Part shown: in pieces, positions 27,108 to 36,083 of the stretch
Layout: each line of letters opens with the position of its first letter
How positions within the stretch are numbered: the first letter of the stretch is position 1
Source of the DNA: Bdellovibrio sp. ArHS
GTDB taxonomy: Bacteria; Bdellovibrionota; Bdellovibrionia; Bdellovibrionales; Bdellovibrionaceae
Length of the DNA: 64,000 nt
Direction: 5' to 3'
NCBI RefSeq assembly: GCF_000786105.1
Contig: NZ_JTEV01000013.1
Span: forward strand, 62,001 to 126,000
Notes under the pieces: model-generated
What the model saw: only the letters and a program-made list of their open reading frames with translations
What the model was told of the DNA's origin: nothing
The model's database searches: none
Translations under genes and position numbers: made by a program

Positions 27108-27818
27108 ATGAAAAAAATAGCCATCGTTACCGGAGCAAATCGTGGTTTGGGTCTCGCAACAAGCGAGGCTCTGGCGCAAAGAGGTTTCAAAGTTGTGATG
27201 GCCATGAGGAATCCTGACAAGGCCCAAAAGCAGGTCAATGCCTTCAAAATGAAGGACCTGGATGTGGTGCCGCTGAAGCTGGATCTGTCTCAGGAAAAAA
27301 GTATCAATGAATTCGTTGAGGTTATCCGCAAAGAATTTGGATTTGTGGATGTCCTTGTGAATAACGCGGGAATTCTGATCGATAGCGAAGACGGCGGAAA
27401 TTCATCTTTGTTCAAAACAAAATCCGCCACGATCCAAAAAACATTTACGACGAACACCTTGGGCCCGTTTCTGCTGACGCAAAAGATTTTTCCGCTAATG
27501 CAGCAAGAAGGCTACGGACGTATCGTCAATGTCTCTAGTGGAATGGCGCAGTTGTCCGTTCCGCAAAATGCCTCGGCCTCTTATCGCATTTCCAAAACCG
27601 CTTTGAATATGGTGACAAATCTTTTTGCTTCGGAAGTTCAAGGCGCTGACATCTGCGTGAACTCAGTTTCTCCGGGTTGGGTGCGCACCGATATGGGCGG
27701 ACCCCATGCCGATCGCACAATTGAACAGGGAATCAAAGGCATCGTCTGGGCTGCAACCTTACCCAAAGGCGGCCCCAACGGCGGCTTCTTCCGCGACAGC
27801 GCCCCCCTGCCTTGGTAA
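27108..27818 (+). CDS. Short-chain dehydrogenase/reductase
   Basis: 236 residues, classical SDR size. NAD(P)-binding TGANRGLGLATSEAL at the N-terminus, LVNNAGIL, catalytic Ser in VNVSSGMAQL and YRISK with catalytic Tyr and Lys, then SVSPGWVRTDMGGP. The Arg in MAMRNPDKA after strand 2 favours NADPH. The plan is close to carbonyl reductase-type SDRs (plant and animal CBR-like), so a carbonyl or quinone substrate is possible, but unproven. It ends a three-gene run and is followed by a strong terminator shared with the convergent nucleotidase gene. Confidence 0.88.
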   Translation: MKKIAIVTGANRGLGLATSEALAQRGFKVVMAMRNPDKAQKQVNAFKMKDLDVVPLKLDLSQEKSINEFVEVIRKEFGFVDVLVNNAGILIDSEDGGNSSLFKTKSATIQKTFTTNTLGPFLLTQKIFPLMQQEGYGRIVNVSSGMAQLSVPQNASASYRISKTALNMVTNLFASEVQGADICVNSVSPGWVRTDMGGPHADRTIEQGIKGIVWAATLPKGGPNGGFFRDSAPLPW

Positions 27819-27867
27819 AAAGGTGCCAGGGGACTTTTTGCAACTGGGGCGCGTTAATTTAAAAAAT

Positions 27868-27899
27868 AAAAAAGCCACTCGCTAAAGAGTGGCTTTTTT
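27868..27899. terminator. Bidirectional rho-independent terminator
   Basis: A-run, stem GCCACTC / GAGTGGC with loop GCTAAA, then six T. Flanking A- and T-runs pair too, so it can stop both the SDR transcript (+) and the convergent nucleotidase/rhodanese transcript (-). Confidence 0.9.
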
Positions 27900-27923
27900 G
27901 TAGTGAAGTGCAAAAAATGACTA

Positions 27924-29297
27924 CTAATAGATTTCGTGAGCTAGCGGTCGGCGCGGGGCGCGGAAGTAAGTTCGAGGAGAAAGATCCAAGAGGTCTCCCA
28001 ACTTTTCCATGTAAACGCAGGCATATCGATCAAGCTGGTAAGCGAAGTAACTTTCTTCGTTGCCGGCTCTCATCAGTTGTCCCCAGTTTCCGTTGTACAT
28101 CGCCTGCTGCTTTTTGATCAGCTGGCTGATTTGCGCATCAATCTCTGAAATGGTTTTTTGCAGACCATCGATTTGCGCCTCGTTGATGTTAGCGGCTTTT
28201 TCAATTTTACGAGTCATCAAGTCCGTCAACTCGTCTTCCAAAGGCTCTTTCTTCTTCATCAGAATTTCAATTTCCTGATTCAAAGGTTCAGCCTTTTTAT
28301 TATTGTTCACTTCCTCATCGAGTTCTTCGATGACCATCGCTGTTCTCCAGTTACAGTCCTTTTTCAAGCGAAGGATGTCGCCATAGATATGGTCGCCGAT
28401 ATAAAGGATATCGTCTCCGGCAAGTTCCAGGTCAGCGGTGAACTTTTTGGCATTCCCGCCCTGGTAAATCCCCGGCGTTAGCTTCCCTTCCATGTTGGTC
28501 ATCGTGCCGTCTTCGGGATTTACACGAAGATACTTCTGACTTTCATAGAAGAACTTGGGCTTAGACGCAAAAGTGATCACGAACTCGAACAGATCCTGCC
28601 AGGATTTATGCTCTTTCAAAAACGGTTGAATCGCATAGTCGAGCAGAAGCTTCGTGTAATGAAAGTCCGAGTTGGTCAGAACGAAGATTTTCTTTCCGTG
28701 ACGGCGGAATTTTTCCAGTCCGGCAACAAGGGCCGGGTCTTTGATGATGTAGTGATCAAGATTCTTTTTTACGACATCTTTCAAAGAACCATCGCGATGA
28801 GCTTCGTCCAAAGCGTCCAGCACATCATCCGCGATTTGCGAGTATTCTGGATACTTGTTGGCCAAATCCGTGTCTTTCAGCTCAACAATTTGCGCGATCA
28901 AATTCGCCAAAGAGATCGAAAAAGATGTATCCACAGCCAAATAGTCCGAGTTGCTTAAATCGATATAGGTGGATTTGTAAAGTTTTTGATGGCTTTTGAA
29001 ATCCAAGGGTTTCAGGCCATGATAACTGGCGCGAATCGCGGTATAACGATTCAACTTCAAAAGATTTCCCATCTTGCGGTCGATCACCAAGCCGCGGATC
29101 GCATAGTTGTAATCGAACGTCAGCTTTCGCAAAGTGTCCGGGTAGCCGCGCTTGATCAGCTTTTCGATCATCGTGGTGTGAGAAAGGCGCTCGAAGTTTT
29201 CACTGTTATAACGAACCAATGTATGGTCCATATCGACGCCGATGTAACGAATCTTTTTCAGATTCAAAGTTCTATTAACAAATACTTTTCCTGGCAT
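27924..29297 (-). CDS. HAD-superfamily 5'-nucleotidase (cytosolic purine 5'-nucleotidase family)
   Basis: 457 residues, the length of IMP/GMP-type 5'-nucleotidases (cN-II family). Motif I is DMDHTLVRY with nucleophile and acid Asp residues, motif II FVLTNSD, motif III Lys in the TFASKPKFFYE region, and motif IV ELAGDDILYIGDHIYGDIL. Between lies the family's large cap, ending with a coiled coil (about 330-400). The substrate is expected to be a 6-hydroxypurine nucleotide; in a predator this could aid nucleotide salvage from prey. The start lacks a strong ribosome site. The rhodanese gene ends five bases upstream. Confidence 0.88.
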   Translation of the reverse strand: MPGKVFVNRTLNLKKIRYIGVDMDHTLVRYNSENFERLSHTTMIEKLIKRGYPDTLRKLTFDYNYAIRGLVIDRKMGNLLKLNRYTAIRASYHGLKPLDFKSHQKLYKSTYIDLSNSDYLAVDTSFSISLANLIAQIVELKDTDLANKYPEYSQIADDVLDALDEAHRDGSLKDVVKKNLDHYIIKDPALVAGLEKFRRHGKKIFVLTNSDFHYTKLLLDYAIQPFLKEHKSWQDLFEFVITFASKPKFFYESQKYLRVNPEDGTMTNMEGKLTPGIYQGGNAKKFTADLELAGDDILYIGDHIYGDILRLKKDCNWRTAMVIEELDEEVNNNKKAEPLNQEIEILMKKKEPLEDELTDLMTRKIEKAANINEAQIDGLQKTISEIDAQISQLIKKQQAMYNGNWGQLMRAGNEESYFAYQLDRYACVYMEKLGDLLDLSPRTYFRAPRRPLAHEIY

Positions 29298-29302
29298 ATT
29301 TT

Positions 29303-29668
29303 TTATCTTTCAACAGGCAATTGAAGGTGGTTCCAAAGCAGCATTCCACCTTGCATATTATAAACGTGCGTGAGGCCATTCATTTTTGCAAAAGCTGTCG
29401 CTTGAGCGGAACGGCCGCCACTTCTGCAAATGAAGACCACGGTTTGGTCTTTGGGTAAATTTTCAAGCTGATCGGGGAGGGTGTTAAGAACTACAAGCTC
29501 GGCGCCGGGCACGTGTCCCAACTCGCCGACGAATTCTTCAGGTTGACGAACATCCACAAGCTTCACATCGGCCATCCGTTGCTGAAGTTCAGCCGGGGCG
29601 ATGTCGTAGACTCCCTCATAATGAGGATTTTCAGTTTTTGATTCGAAGTTAACAAACTTCACTGTCAC
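29303..29668 (-). CDS. Single-domain rhodanese-like sulfurtransferase
   Basis: 121 residues from GTG at 29668, chosen because AGGAGG lies five bases upstream; an ATG 21 codons earlier has no such site. The rhodanese fold is complete: LVDVRQPEEFVGELGHVPGA, and the active loop VFICRSGGRSAQA with catalytic Cys. It lacks membrane or export signals. Such proteins carry sulfane sulfur or serve in redox roles. The first 25 residues (KFVNFESKTENPHYEGV) are an unusual short lead-in. It is five bases ahead of the nucleotidase gene. Confidence 0.9.
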   Translation of the reverse strand: MTVKFVNFESKTENPHYEGVYDIAPAELQQRMADVKLVDVRQPEEFVGELGHVPGAELVVLNTLPDQLENLPKDQTVVFICRSGGRSAQATAFAKMNGLTHVYNMQGGMLLWNHLQLPVER

Positions 29669-29777
29669 AGATTCCTCCTGCGTCACAGCCAAGATTCTTA
29701 CCATAGCAGGCCTTGCTTTGAAATGCAGCAAAGAGAGGCCCTTTTATTGGGGTGCAGCAGACCGTAGAGGGTCCTGT

Positions 29778-31766
29778 TTACCAGATTTGCACCCGCTCCT
29801 GAGGCTGTAAAGTCATTTTATCGCCCGGCTTACATTGGAAGGTTTCCGCGAAAGCAGGCTGGTGTTTGACCTGTTCGTTAATGCGAGCCCACCCTGCGGA
29901 ATGCGGATCGGTCTTGCGCATCAGCTTGTCGAAATCCGGGCGAATCACCGTGCACCAAAGTCGGCCATAGGCGATGAAAAAATCTTTTTTATCTTTTTCA
30001 GTTCCTTGGCCTTTTGGGAATGCGGCATTGTAGGCAAACGTTAAGCCGACAAGATCGGCGACATTTTCTCCAAGAGTCAGCTTGCCATCATGACCGATTT
30101 GGTTGAACTGATCGATCATTTTTTGTCCGCGCAAGTTGAACTCCATAATGTCTTTGGTCGTCATCCACTGGCGCAGGCGTCCCTGAGAATCATATCTGGA
30201 GCCGCTGTCATCAATGCTGTGGCCGAGCTCGTGTCCCATAACCGCGCCCACGGCCCCCAGATTTTCAATCACCGATCCGTCTTTATCATAGAAGGGGTAT
30301 TGAAGTATGCCGATGGGAAGAACGAACTTGTTTTCGTTACTGCTGTAGTAGGCATTCACAGTTAAAGGCCCCATACCCCAGGCATCCTGGTTGGCGGGCT
30401 CGCGCAGCTCGGTCATGTTCTTTTCCCAACGAGCTTCGCTATACGTGTGCATGTTTTGCACGTAGTTTGTTTTTGAATATTTACGCAGAGGAATGAAGTC
30501 CCACTCTTTGTCGGTATGAGGTTTTACAAGTTGCAAGCGGGCCGTTTTAATCTTTGCAATAGCCTCTTTTTTTCCTTCTTTCGAAAGCCATTTGTTGGCC
30601 TCTAGACCATCCAGAATACTTTGCCGGATGCGGGCACCGACTTCGTGGACTTTGCTTTCGTCAAATTGGGGGAAGACCTTATCAACGAGGGCTGCATCGA
30701 TCTCTTTCATGAAGTAGTTGCTGGCTGTGGTTGTACATCGTTCTTGGCGATCGGGACGCTTTTCAGGTCCGCCGAAGAATTTCTTTTCAAAATCAAATCC
30801 GGCTTTAAAAAACTTCGGATAACCATCATCCATTTGATCGCTTAAAGCTTTATACAGGTAAATATCCTTCCAAACTTGCAGGGGCTGTTTTTCAAGTTGA
30901 ACATTGATAAAATCCAATGCCTCGGGAATGGGCGTATTGACAAGCACTGCCGGGGGAGTTTTCTCAAACAGAGGTTGTAGATAAAGCTGCGGATATTTTT
31001 TTATAAGATCCGCCTGCGTACTTACCCGTTTTTCGCTCCAACGTTGGTGGCGTACGGCTGTGACCGGATAGGTTTTGATAAACTCTTTTTCGAAGTCGAC
31101 CATCGCTTTGGCGCGGGACAGAGCTTCTGTTTTTTTGATCTGCGGTTCAATGTTCTGAAGGAACAGGGCCAACAAAGATTCATATTCTTTCAGAAGTTCT
31201 GGTTGTTCGTAATATTTATGATCCGGCAAAAGCATGAAGTTTGCGTAAAGCATCGCATCCATCTTTTTCGGATCATCTAAGTTCGGAGACGCCCACAAAA
31301 AGACCATATTGCCAAAGCCCTTTGGTAAATTTGCATGCGAATAGCGAAGCAATTCTTGGGCTGTTTTAATCTGACTGATCTCTTGGACCATACGAGCCAC
31401 TTCCGCCTTCTCGGCTTTGCTTTTCGCCGACGTATCCATGCAGGACATGTAGACGTCGCGCACTTGCTCACTGCGCTCATCCATATTTTTTTGTTTGGGC
31501 AGATCTTTCATAAATTTCTTTTTGATCTCTAAAAGTCTTTCGCGCGAGTCATTAAAGGCAAAGGTATGGCTGCGTCGGTCCGGTCGCAATTTGAATGAAT
31601 TCTCGGCCTTGTCGCAAACGTATTTGTGAAAGTCATCACAAGGGTTGATCTCGGAACTTAACGGGAAGGTTCTTTTGTCTGGAATCTTCGCGGAAGGTGC
31701 GACAGTTTTCACGGATTGAGCTTGGGCAGAGAGAGCAAGGGTTGAAGCCAAGAGGAGTTTGAGCAT
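29778..31766 (-). CDS. Exported M13 family metallopeptidase (neprilysin/PepO-like)
   Basis: 662 residues, the M13 length. Signal peptide (LKLLLASTLALSAQAQ), then the M13 N-terminal mark NPCDDFHKYVCDKA. The zinc site is HELGH at residues 512-516 (GAVMGHELGHSIDD) and the third ligand lies in LGENVADLVGLTFAY (ExxxD). NAYYSSNENKFVLPIGILQ is the substrate-binding NAY segment and PHSAGWARINEQVKHQPAF the typical C-terminal block, with CKPGDKM giving the disulfide Cys. M13 enzymes cut short peptides outside the cytoplasm, in keeping with a scavenging or predatory life. No lipobox, so it is soluble periplasmic or released. Confidence 0.95.
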   Translation of the reverse strand: MLKLLLASTLALSAQAQSVKTVAPSAKIPDKRTFPLSSEINPCDDFHKYVCDKAENSFKLRPDRRSHTFAFNDSRERLLEIKKKFMKDLPKQKNMDERSEQVRDVYMSCMDTSAKSKAEKAEVARMVQEISQIKTAQELLRYSHANLPKGFGNMVFLWASPNLDDPKKMDAMLYANFMLLPDHKYYEQPELLKEYESLLALFLQNIEPQIKKTEALSRAKAMVDFEKEFIKTYPVTAVRHQRWSEKRVSTQADLIKKYPQLYLQPLFEKTPPAVLVNTPIPEALDFINVQLEKQPLQVWKDIYLYKALSDQMDDGYPKFFKAGFDFEKKFFGGPEKRPDRQERCTTTASNYFMKEIDAALVDKVFPQFDESKVHEVGARIRQSILDGLEANKWLSKEGKKEAIAKIKTARLQLVKPHTDKEWDFIPLRKYSKTNYVQNMHTYSEARWEKNMTELREPANQDAWGMGPLTVNAYYSSNENKFVLPIGILQYPFYDKDGSVIENLGAVGAVMGHELGHSIDDSGSRYDSQGRLRQWMTTKDIMEFNLRGQKMIDQFNQIGHDGKLTLGENVADLVGLTFAYNAAFPKGQGTEKDKKDFFIAYGRLWCTVIRPDFDKLMRKTDPHSAGWARINEQVKHQPAFAETFQCKPGDKMTLQPQERVQIW

Positions 31767-31925
31767 GTAAGAATTCCCACGGTTAGAATATTAGTCGTTT
31801 GTAAATCGTAAACCCGGCCAAAATCATTTAAAAGGGCTTCGGGACCATGGACGAGGGCGTTATGGCATTGTTATCAATTTTACTTCAGTGAGAACTCGCG
31901 GTAATCGAAGAAAAGGGGGAATCCG

Positions 31926-32441
31926 ATGAAAAAATTTGTTTTGCTTTTAGTCGCCACAATGGCTTTGACGGCTTGTAAGACAGTCAAAATTGAAAATGGT
32001 GAAGTGCCGGACGAATATTTGGCGCGTGCGAAAAAGGTGGAAGGGGTTTATCAGGGGTCTTTTGAGGGACGCCGTGGGGAGCTGACAATTGCCTTTCAGG
32101 GGAACAGACCCGTTCTTTCTTATAAAGATGCTCGTGGTGACAGCTTCGTGATGCCACAGTGTCAGTCCTCTGTGAATGATTTAAAATGGGCTTATGTCAC
32201 ACGTAAAGGCGCTGTGGAGTCCGTAGGGTTCTACTTTGATCCAGGCGTTTGTTATATGGATGGACGCGAGGTTGTCTTAAGTTTCAGCGATGACTACAAC
32301 ACCATCCGTGTTAGCATCCTGGACCGCCGTTATTTCGATCGTCGTTGCCGCTGGGAAGTGACGGACCCTCGTTATGGCCCACGCGAAATCTGCGAGGTCA
32401 CGCAACGTGATGTGACTTTGAACGGTAAATTCTCTCGTTAA
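31926..32441 (+). CDS. Small lipoprotein of unknown function
   Basis: 171 residues. AAAAGGGGG precedes the ATG. Signal peptide KKFVLLLVATMALTAC with lipobox LTAC. The mature part is beta-rich and starts VEGVYQGSFEGRRGELTIAF, like a small lipocalin-type sheet; three Cys follow (QCQSS, VCYMDG, RCRWEV) with another near the end (ICEVTQ). No known family. Divergent from the M13 peptidase gene across a 159-base gap. A strong inverted repeat begins 10 bases after its stop. Confidence 0.75.
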   Translation: MKKFVLLLVATMALTACKTVKIENGEVPDEYLARAKKVEGVYQGSFEGRRGELTIAFQGNRPVLSYKDARGDSFVMPQCQSSVNDLKWAYVTRKGAVESVGFYFDPGVCYMDGREVVLSFSDDYNTIRVSILDRRYFDRRCRWEVTDPRYGPREICEVTQRDVTLNGKFSR

Positions 32442-32450
32442 GCTGTTGAA

Positions 32451-32481
32451 GGAACGATCATGGCTATGGCATGATCGTTCC
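32451..32481. repeat. Perfect 12-bp inverted repeat enclosing a four-codon minicistron
   Basis: GGAACGATCATG and CATGATCGTTCC are perfect complements around a 7-base loop. No T-run follows, so it is not a typical terminator. AAGGA at 32449-32453 is six bases before ATG at 32460, which opens a tiny frame Met-Ala-Met-Ala-stop; its TGA overlaps an ATG (32471) that is in frame with the helicase gene. The element could end the lipoprotein transcript or control helicase translation. Confidence 0.55.
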
Positions 32482-32485
32482 ATTC

Positions 32486-33724
32486 ATGTCTAAAACTCCT
32501 GTCGATCTTTCTTTAGAACAATCGAGTGCCTTGGAACTACTTCGTTCTGGCGAGAACGTTTTTCTGACGGGCGGAGCCGGTAGTGGCAAAAGTTTTCTTA
32601 TTCGCCACTTCATGAAAGAACTCGATCCCAAAGAAATGCCCATCTTAGCAAGTACCGGAGCTGCCGCTGTCCTTTTGGGGGGCAGAACATTTCATAGTTT
32701 CTTTGGCTTGGGTATCATGGAGGGCGGCCCTGATGCCACCTACAATCGGGCGGCTAAAGACACAAAACTGATGGCAAGACTGCGAAAAGTGGAAGGTGTG
32801 ATTATCGACGAGATTTCGATGATTCCCGGGCAGGCCCTGATGATCGCAGAAGCCCTTTCGCAAAGAGCCCGCGAATCAAAACTTCCTTGGGGTGGTTTGC
32901 GTATTATCTCCGTTGGCGACTTTGCGCAATTGCCTCCGGTTACTCAAACGGGACAGCGCGATTGGTGTTTTTTAAATGCCGTCTGGCAACAAAGCGGTTT
33001 TCAAAACGTTAAACTTTCACACAACCAACGAGTCTCGGATAATTTATTTTTGGATATTCTGAGCGATGTTCGTCATGGTCTGACCACCGAACGAGTTCGT
33101 GATTTTTTAAACGAGCACCTTCAGGATCACGACGAAGATCATCCCGGAACACGTCTTTTTCCTCGCAAGATCGCGGCGGATAACTTTAATCAGAAGAAAT
33201 TAAAAGAGCTGGATGAAGAGGAAATCACCATTGATTCGATTTACTTTGGTTCAGAAAAGCATGTCGAAATCCTGCAAAAATCAGCGCCAGTGCCTTTGAA
33301 GTTAGTGTTGAAACTGGGATGCCGGGTGATGTTTTTGCAAAACGATCCACAAAAGCGTTGGGTGAATGGCACAAGGGGCGTGGTTACGGATATCACCGCA
33401 GACAAAGTCACTGTTAAAAAGGATGGCGGGCGAGAAGTGCAGGTTGAGAAAACCTCTTTCGCGATTCAGGATGCGGAAGGAAATATCATGGCCCAAGTTG
33501 TTCAGTTTCCTCTGACTTTGGCTTACGCCACGACGATTCATAAAAGCCAAGGGGCGACGCTAGATGATCTATGGTGTGACTTAAGTTCCCTTTGGGAGCC
33601 AGGGCATGCGTATGTGGCGCTCAGTCGTTTGCGATCGGCAGAAGGCTTGCATCTTATCGGGTGGAATCCCCGATCTATTATTGTCGACCCTAAAGTCCTC
33701 GATTTTTACAGTCGTTTAGGTTGA
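32486..33724 (+). CDS. PIF1/RecD-like DNA helicase
   Basis: 412 residues from ATG at 32486; an in-frame ATG at 32471 within the inverted repeat is the alternative. Superfamily 1B helicase motifs: I TGGAGSGKSFL, Ia LASTGAAAVLLGGRTFHSFF (the PIF1 form), II IIDEISMI, III VGDFAQLPPV, IV NQRVSDN, V near AYATTIHKSQGATLD, VI VALSRLRSAEGL. PIF1 proteins unwind 5'-to-3' DNA, RNA-DNA hybrids and G-quadruplexes. Bacterial members are patchy in distribution and sometimes horizontally acquired; codon use here looks like that of the neighbours. It has no good ribosome site of its own, which makes the preceding minicistron of interest. Confidence 0.9.
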   Translation: MSKTPVDLSLEQSSALELLRSGENVFLTGGAGSGKSFLIRHFMKELDPKEMPILASTGAAAVLLGGRTFHSFFGLGIMEGGPDATYNRAAKDTKLMARLRKVEGVIIDEISMIPGQALMIAEALSQRARESKLPWGGLRIISVGDFAQLPPVTQTGQRDWCFLNAVWQQSGFQNVKLSHNQRVSDNLFLDILSDVRHGLTTERVRDFLNEHLQDHDEDHPGTRLFPRKIAADNFNQKKLKELDEEEITIDSIYFGSEKHVEILQKSAPVPLKLVLKLGCRVMFLQNDPQKRWVNGTRGVVTDITADKVTVKKDGGREVQVEKTSFAIQDAEGNIMAQVVQFPLTLAYATTIHKSQGATLDDLWCDLSSLWEPGHAYVALSRLRSAEGLHLIGWNPRSIIVDPKVLDFYSRLG

Positions 33725-33830
33725 GGGCAAGACGGCTCTTGCGATCGTTTAAGGTATTGATTTTATTAAACTTCTTCTTGCTTGAAATCAGCCCTAAAGA
33801 GGGCTACTGTCAGCTTTTTAGGAGGAAGCT

Positions 33831-34886
33831 ATGGCTCAAATTACAGAGCAAAATCCAATCGGTCTTGATGGCGTGGATTTCATCGAATATTCAGGTCCCG
33901 ACGCACACTATTTCGAAACTATTTTTAAGCGTTACGCCTTTAAAGAGGTGGGACAGGTTCATGGCAAAAACATCCGCTTATTCCGCCAGGGCGACATCAA
34001 CTATATCTTGAATTGTGAACCTCAAACCTTTGCGACAGACTTTGCAAAAATGCACGGTCCCTCTATTTGTGCGACAGGATTCCGTGTCAAGGACGCTGAA
34101 CATGCGTTTAAGACGGCTGTGGCTCGTGGAGGTCGTCCTTATGAAGGTAATGATCACCAAAAAGGCGCGACACCTTTTCCCGCTATTTACGGTATTGGTG
34201 ACTCATTGATTTACTTCATTGACGAAAAAAATCATAACAAGCTTTACAACGAAATTTTCCAGGTTAAACCCGAAGATAAAGCTCCTCAAGGTGTTGGCTT
34301 TACCGTGATCGATCATTTCACCAACAATGTTCCCAAAGGTGAAATGGACAAGTGGTGTGATTTTTACACGAAGGTTTTGGCTTTCCGTGAAGCTCGCTAC
34401 TTTGATATTCGTGGTGCAAAAACAGGTCTGCTTTCTAAGGTGATGCGTTCTCCATGTGGAAAGTTCTCGGTGCCTATTAATGAGCCCACAGAGACGAAGT
34501 CACAGATCCAGGAGTATTTGGATGAATACAAAGGCTCTGGCATTCAGCACGTTGCTTTGTTGACGACTGACATTATTGGTACGCTGGAAAACTTGAAAAA
34601 CAGCGAAATCCAATTCTTAACTCCTCCTCCTCACTCATATTATGAGATGCTGCCGACACGTGTTCCGAATGTGACGGAAGATTTAAATCGTCTTGAGAAA
34701 AATGCTATTCTTGTGGATGGAGACGAGAAGGGTTATTTGCTGCAAATCTTCACGAAGAATACTTTCGGCCCGATTTTCTATGAAGTGATTGAGCGCAAAG
34801 GTCATGACGGTTTCGGAGATGGCAACTTCCAGGCTTTGTTTGATGCGATTGAGCGCGATCAGCGTGAACGTGGATATTTAACGTAG
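33831..34886 (+). CDS. hpd: 4-hydroxyphenylpyruvate dioxygenase
   Basis: 351 residues, family length. It turns 4-hydroxyphenylpyruvate into homogentisate with Fe(II) and O2. Two vicinal-oxygen-chelate halves are visible: DGVDFIEYSGPDA at the N-terminus, and the C-terminal catalytic half with Fe ligands in TVIDHFTNNV (His), GIQHVALLTTDI (His) and near the end IFTKNTFGPIFYEVIER (Glu). A perfect AGGAGG stands five bases from the ATG, flanked by AGCTT and AAGCT that could pair and present it in a loop. A GCCCT/AGGGC hairpin lies at 33790-33805 in the leader. ribD follows nine bases after the stop. The phenylalanine hydroxylase gene is 2.8 kb away on the other strand. Confidence 0.96.
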   Translation: MAQITEQNPIGLDGVDFIEYSGPDAHYFETIFKRYAFKEVGQVHGKNIRLFRQGDINYILNCEPQTFATDFAKMHGPSICATGFRVKDAEHAFKTAVARGGRPYEGNDHQKGATPFPAIYGIGDSLIYFIDEKNHNKLYNEIFQVKPEDKAPQGVGFTVIDHFTNNVPKGEMDKWCDFYTKVLAFREARYFDIRGAKTGLLSKVMRSPCGKFSVPINEPTETKSQIQEYLDEYKGSGIQHVALLTTDIIGTLENLKNSEIQFLTPPPHSYYEMLPTRVPNVTEDLNRLEKNAILVDGDEKGYLLQIFTKNTFGPIFYEVIERKGHDGFGDGNFQALFDAIERDQRERGYLT

Positions 34887-34895
34887 TCAGGATCT

Positions 34896-36083
34896 ATGGA
34901 ACTAATGAAGCCCCTTTCTATTCCTTCTCAGGGAACCAAGCTTTCGTCTGAACAAGCCATGAGGCTTGCCATCAGTGAGGCCTACAAAGGGGCCACTCGT
35001 GTGAGTCCGAATCCTTTGGTGGGGGCCGTGGTTCTAGATGCTCAAGGTGGATTTATTTCCTGTGGGCACCACGAATTTTACGGCGGCCCTCATGCGGAAG
35101 TGAACGCACTTAAAAATCTTTCTCCAGAAAATCTTAAAGATGCTCATGTCTTTGTCACTCTTGAGCCCTGCGCCCACGAAGGGAAAACGCCTTCATGCGC
35201 AAAGATGATGGCCCGACTTCCGCTAAAAAAAGTGACCTTTGGATTGATCGATCCGAATCCTTTGGTGGCGGGGCAAGGCGCTGCCATCCTGGAAGCCGCC
35301 GGCATTGAGGCGGAGGTTTTTCACTCGGCCAATCCCACAGAAGAGCAGGAAATCAAAACATTGCTTGAAGAAGTGTGCGAGGCTTTTCTGTGGAACTTTA
35401 GACAGAAAAAAATATTTGTCGCTTTGAAGATGGCTTCCAGCCTGGATGGTCAAGTGGCTTTGAAATCCGGAGAAAGTCAGTGGATCACCGGCCCGCAGTC
35501 GCGTGAATATGTTCATTATCTGCGCGCTTGTTATGATGCGATTCTTGTTGGTAAGGGAACCATTGATTTTGACAATCCTTCTTTGAACATTCGCCATCCG
35601 AAAATCTCGAAGGATAACAAGATTGTTGTCGTCGATGGCGAAGGTGAACTTCTTTATCGTTATGACGATTTAAAACTTTCTGCAGTTCACTCCTCGGAAA
35701 ACGTTTTCTGGTGTGTGGCTGAAGAAGCGCGGGAACGCGTGGAAAAAACTCTGCAGAATTTAAAGGCGAGTCCTCGAATTGTTTATGTAAAAACAAATGT
35801 CGGGGGCGATCTCAATTTGGAAGCCTTGTTAGCTCAGCTTTACACCCAAGGCTTAAGATCCGTGATGGTCGAAGGGGGCGCTTTAACGGCGAGTTCTTTC
35901 ATCAGCGCGGGACTGGTGAACCGCCTTTATATGTTTCAAGCTCCCATCATTATGGGTTCTGGGGGAGCCCGATCGTGGACCGAGACAGTGCGCATTTCTG
36001 AAATGAAAAATAAAATTCACATTAAAAACCCTCGTTACCTGACTTTTGGAAACGACTTTATGATTACAGGGACTTTGTCATGA
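34896..36083 (+). CDS. ribD: Bifunctional riboflavin biosynthesis deaminase/reductase
   Basis: 395 residues, slightly longer than the usual 360-370. Deaminase part: GGPHAEVNAL gives His66-Ala-Glu68, and EPCAHEGKTPSCA gives zinc ligands Cys92 and Cys101. Reductase part from about residue 165: VALKMASSLDGQVALKSGESQWITG (shown cut: SLDGQVALKSGESQWITG), RACYDAILVGKGT and SVMVEGGALTASSFI, the NADPH-binding set. It performs the second and third steps of riboflavin synthesis from GTP. No other rib gene is near, so it is unlinked from ribBAH here. AGGA precedes the ATG; the gene overlaps the PspC-like gene by four bases. Confidence 0.95.
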   Translation: MELMKPLSIPSQGTKLSSEQAMRLAISEAYKGATRVSPNPLVGAVVLDAQGGFISCGHHEFYGGPHAEVNALKNLSPENLKDAHVFVTLEPCAHEGKTPSCAKMMARLPLKKVTFGLIDPNPLVAGQGAAILEAAGIEAEVFHSANPTEEQEIKTLLEEVCEAFLWNFRQKKIFVALKMASSLDGQVALKSGESQWITGPQSREYVHYLRACYDAILVGKGTIDFDNPSLNIRHPKISKDNKIVVVDGEGELLYRYDDLKLSAVHSSENVFWCVAEEARERVEKTLQNLKASPRIVYVKTNVGGDLNLEALLAQLYTQGLRSVMVEGGALTASSFISAGLVNRLYMFQAPIIMGSGGARSWTETVRISEMKNKIHIKNPRYLTFGNDFMITGTLS

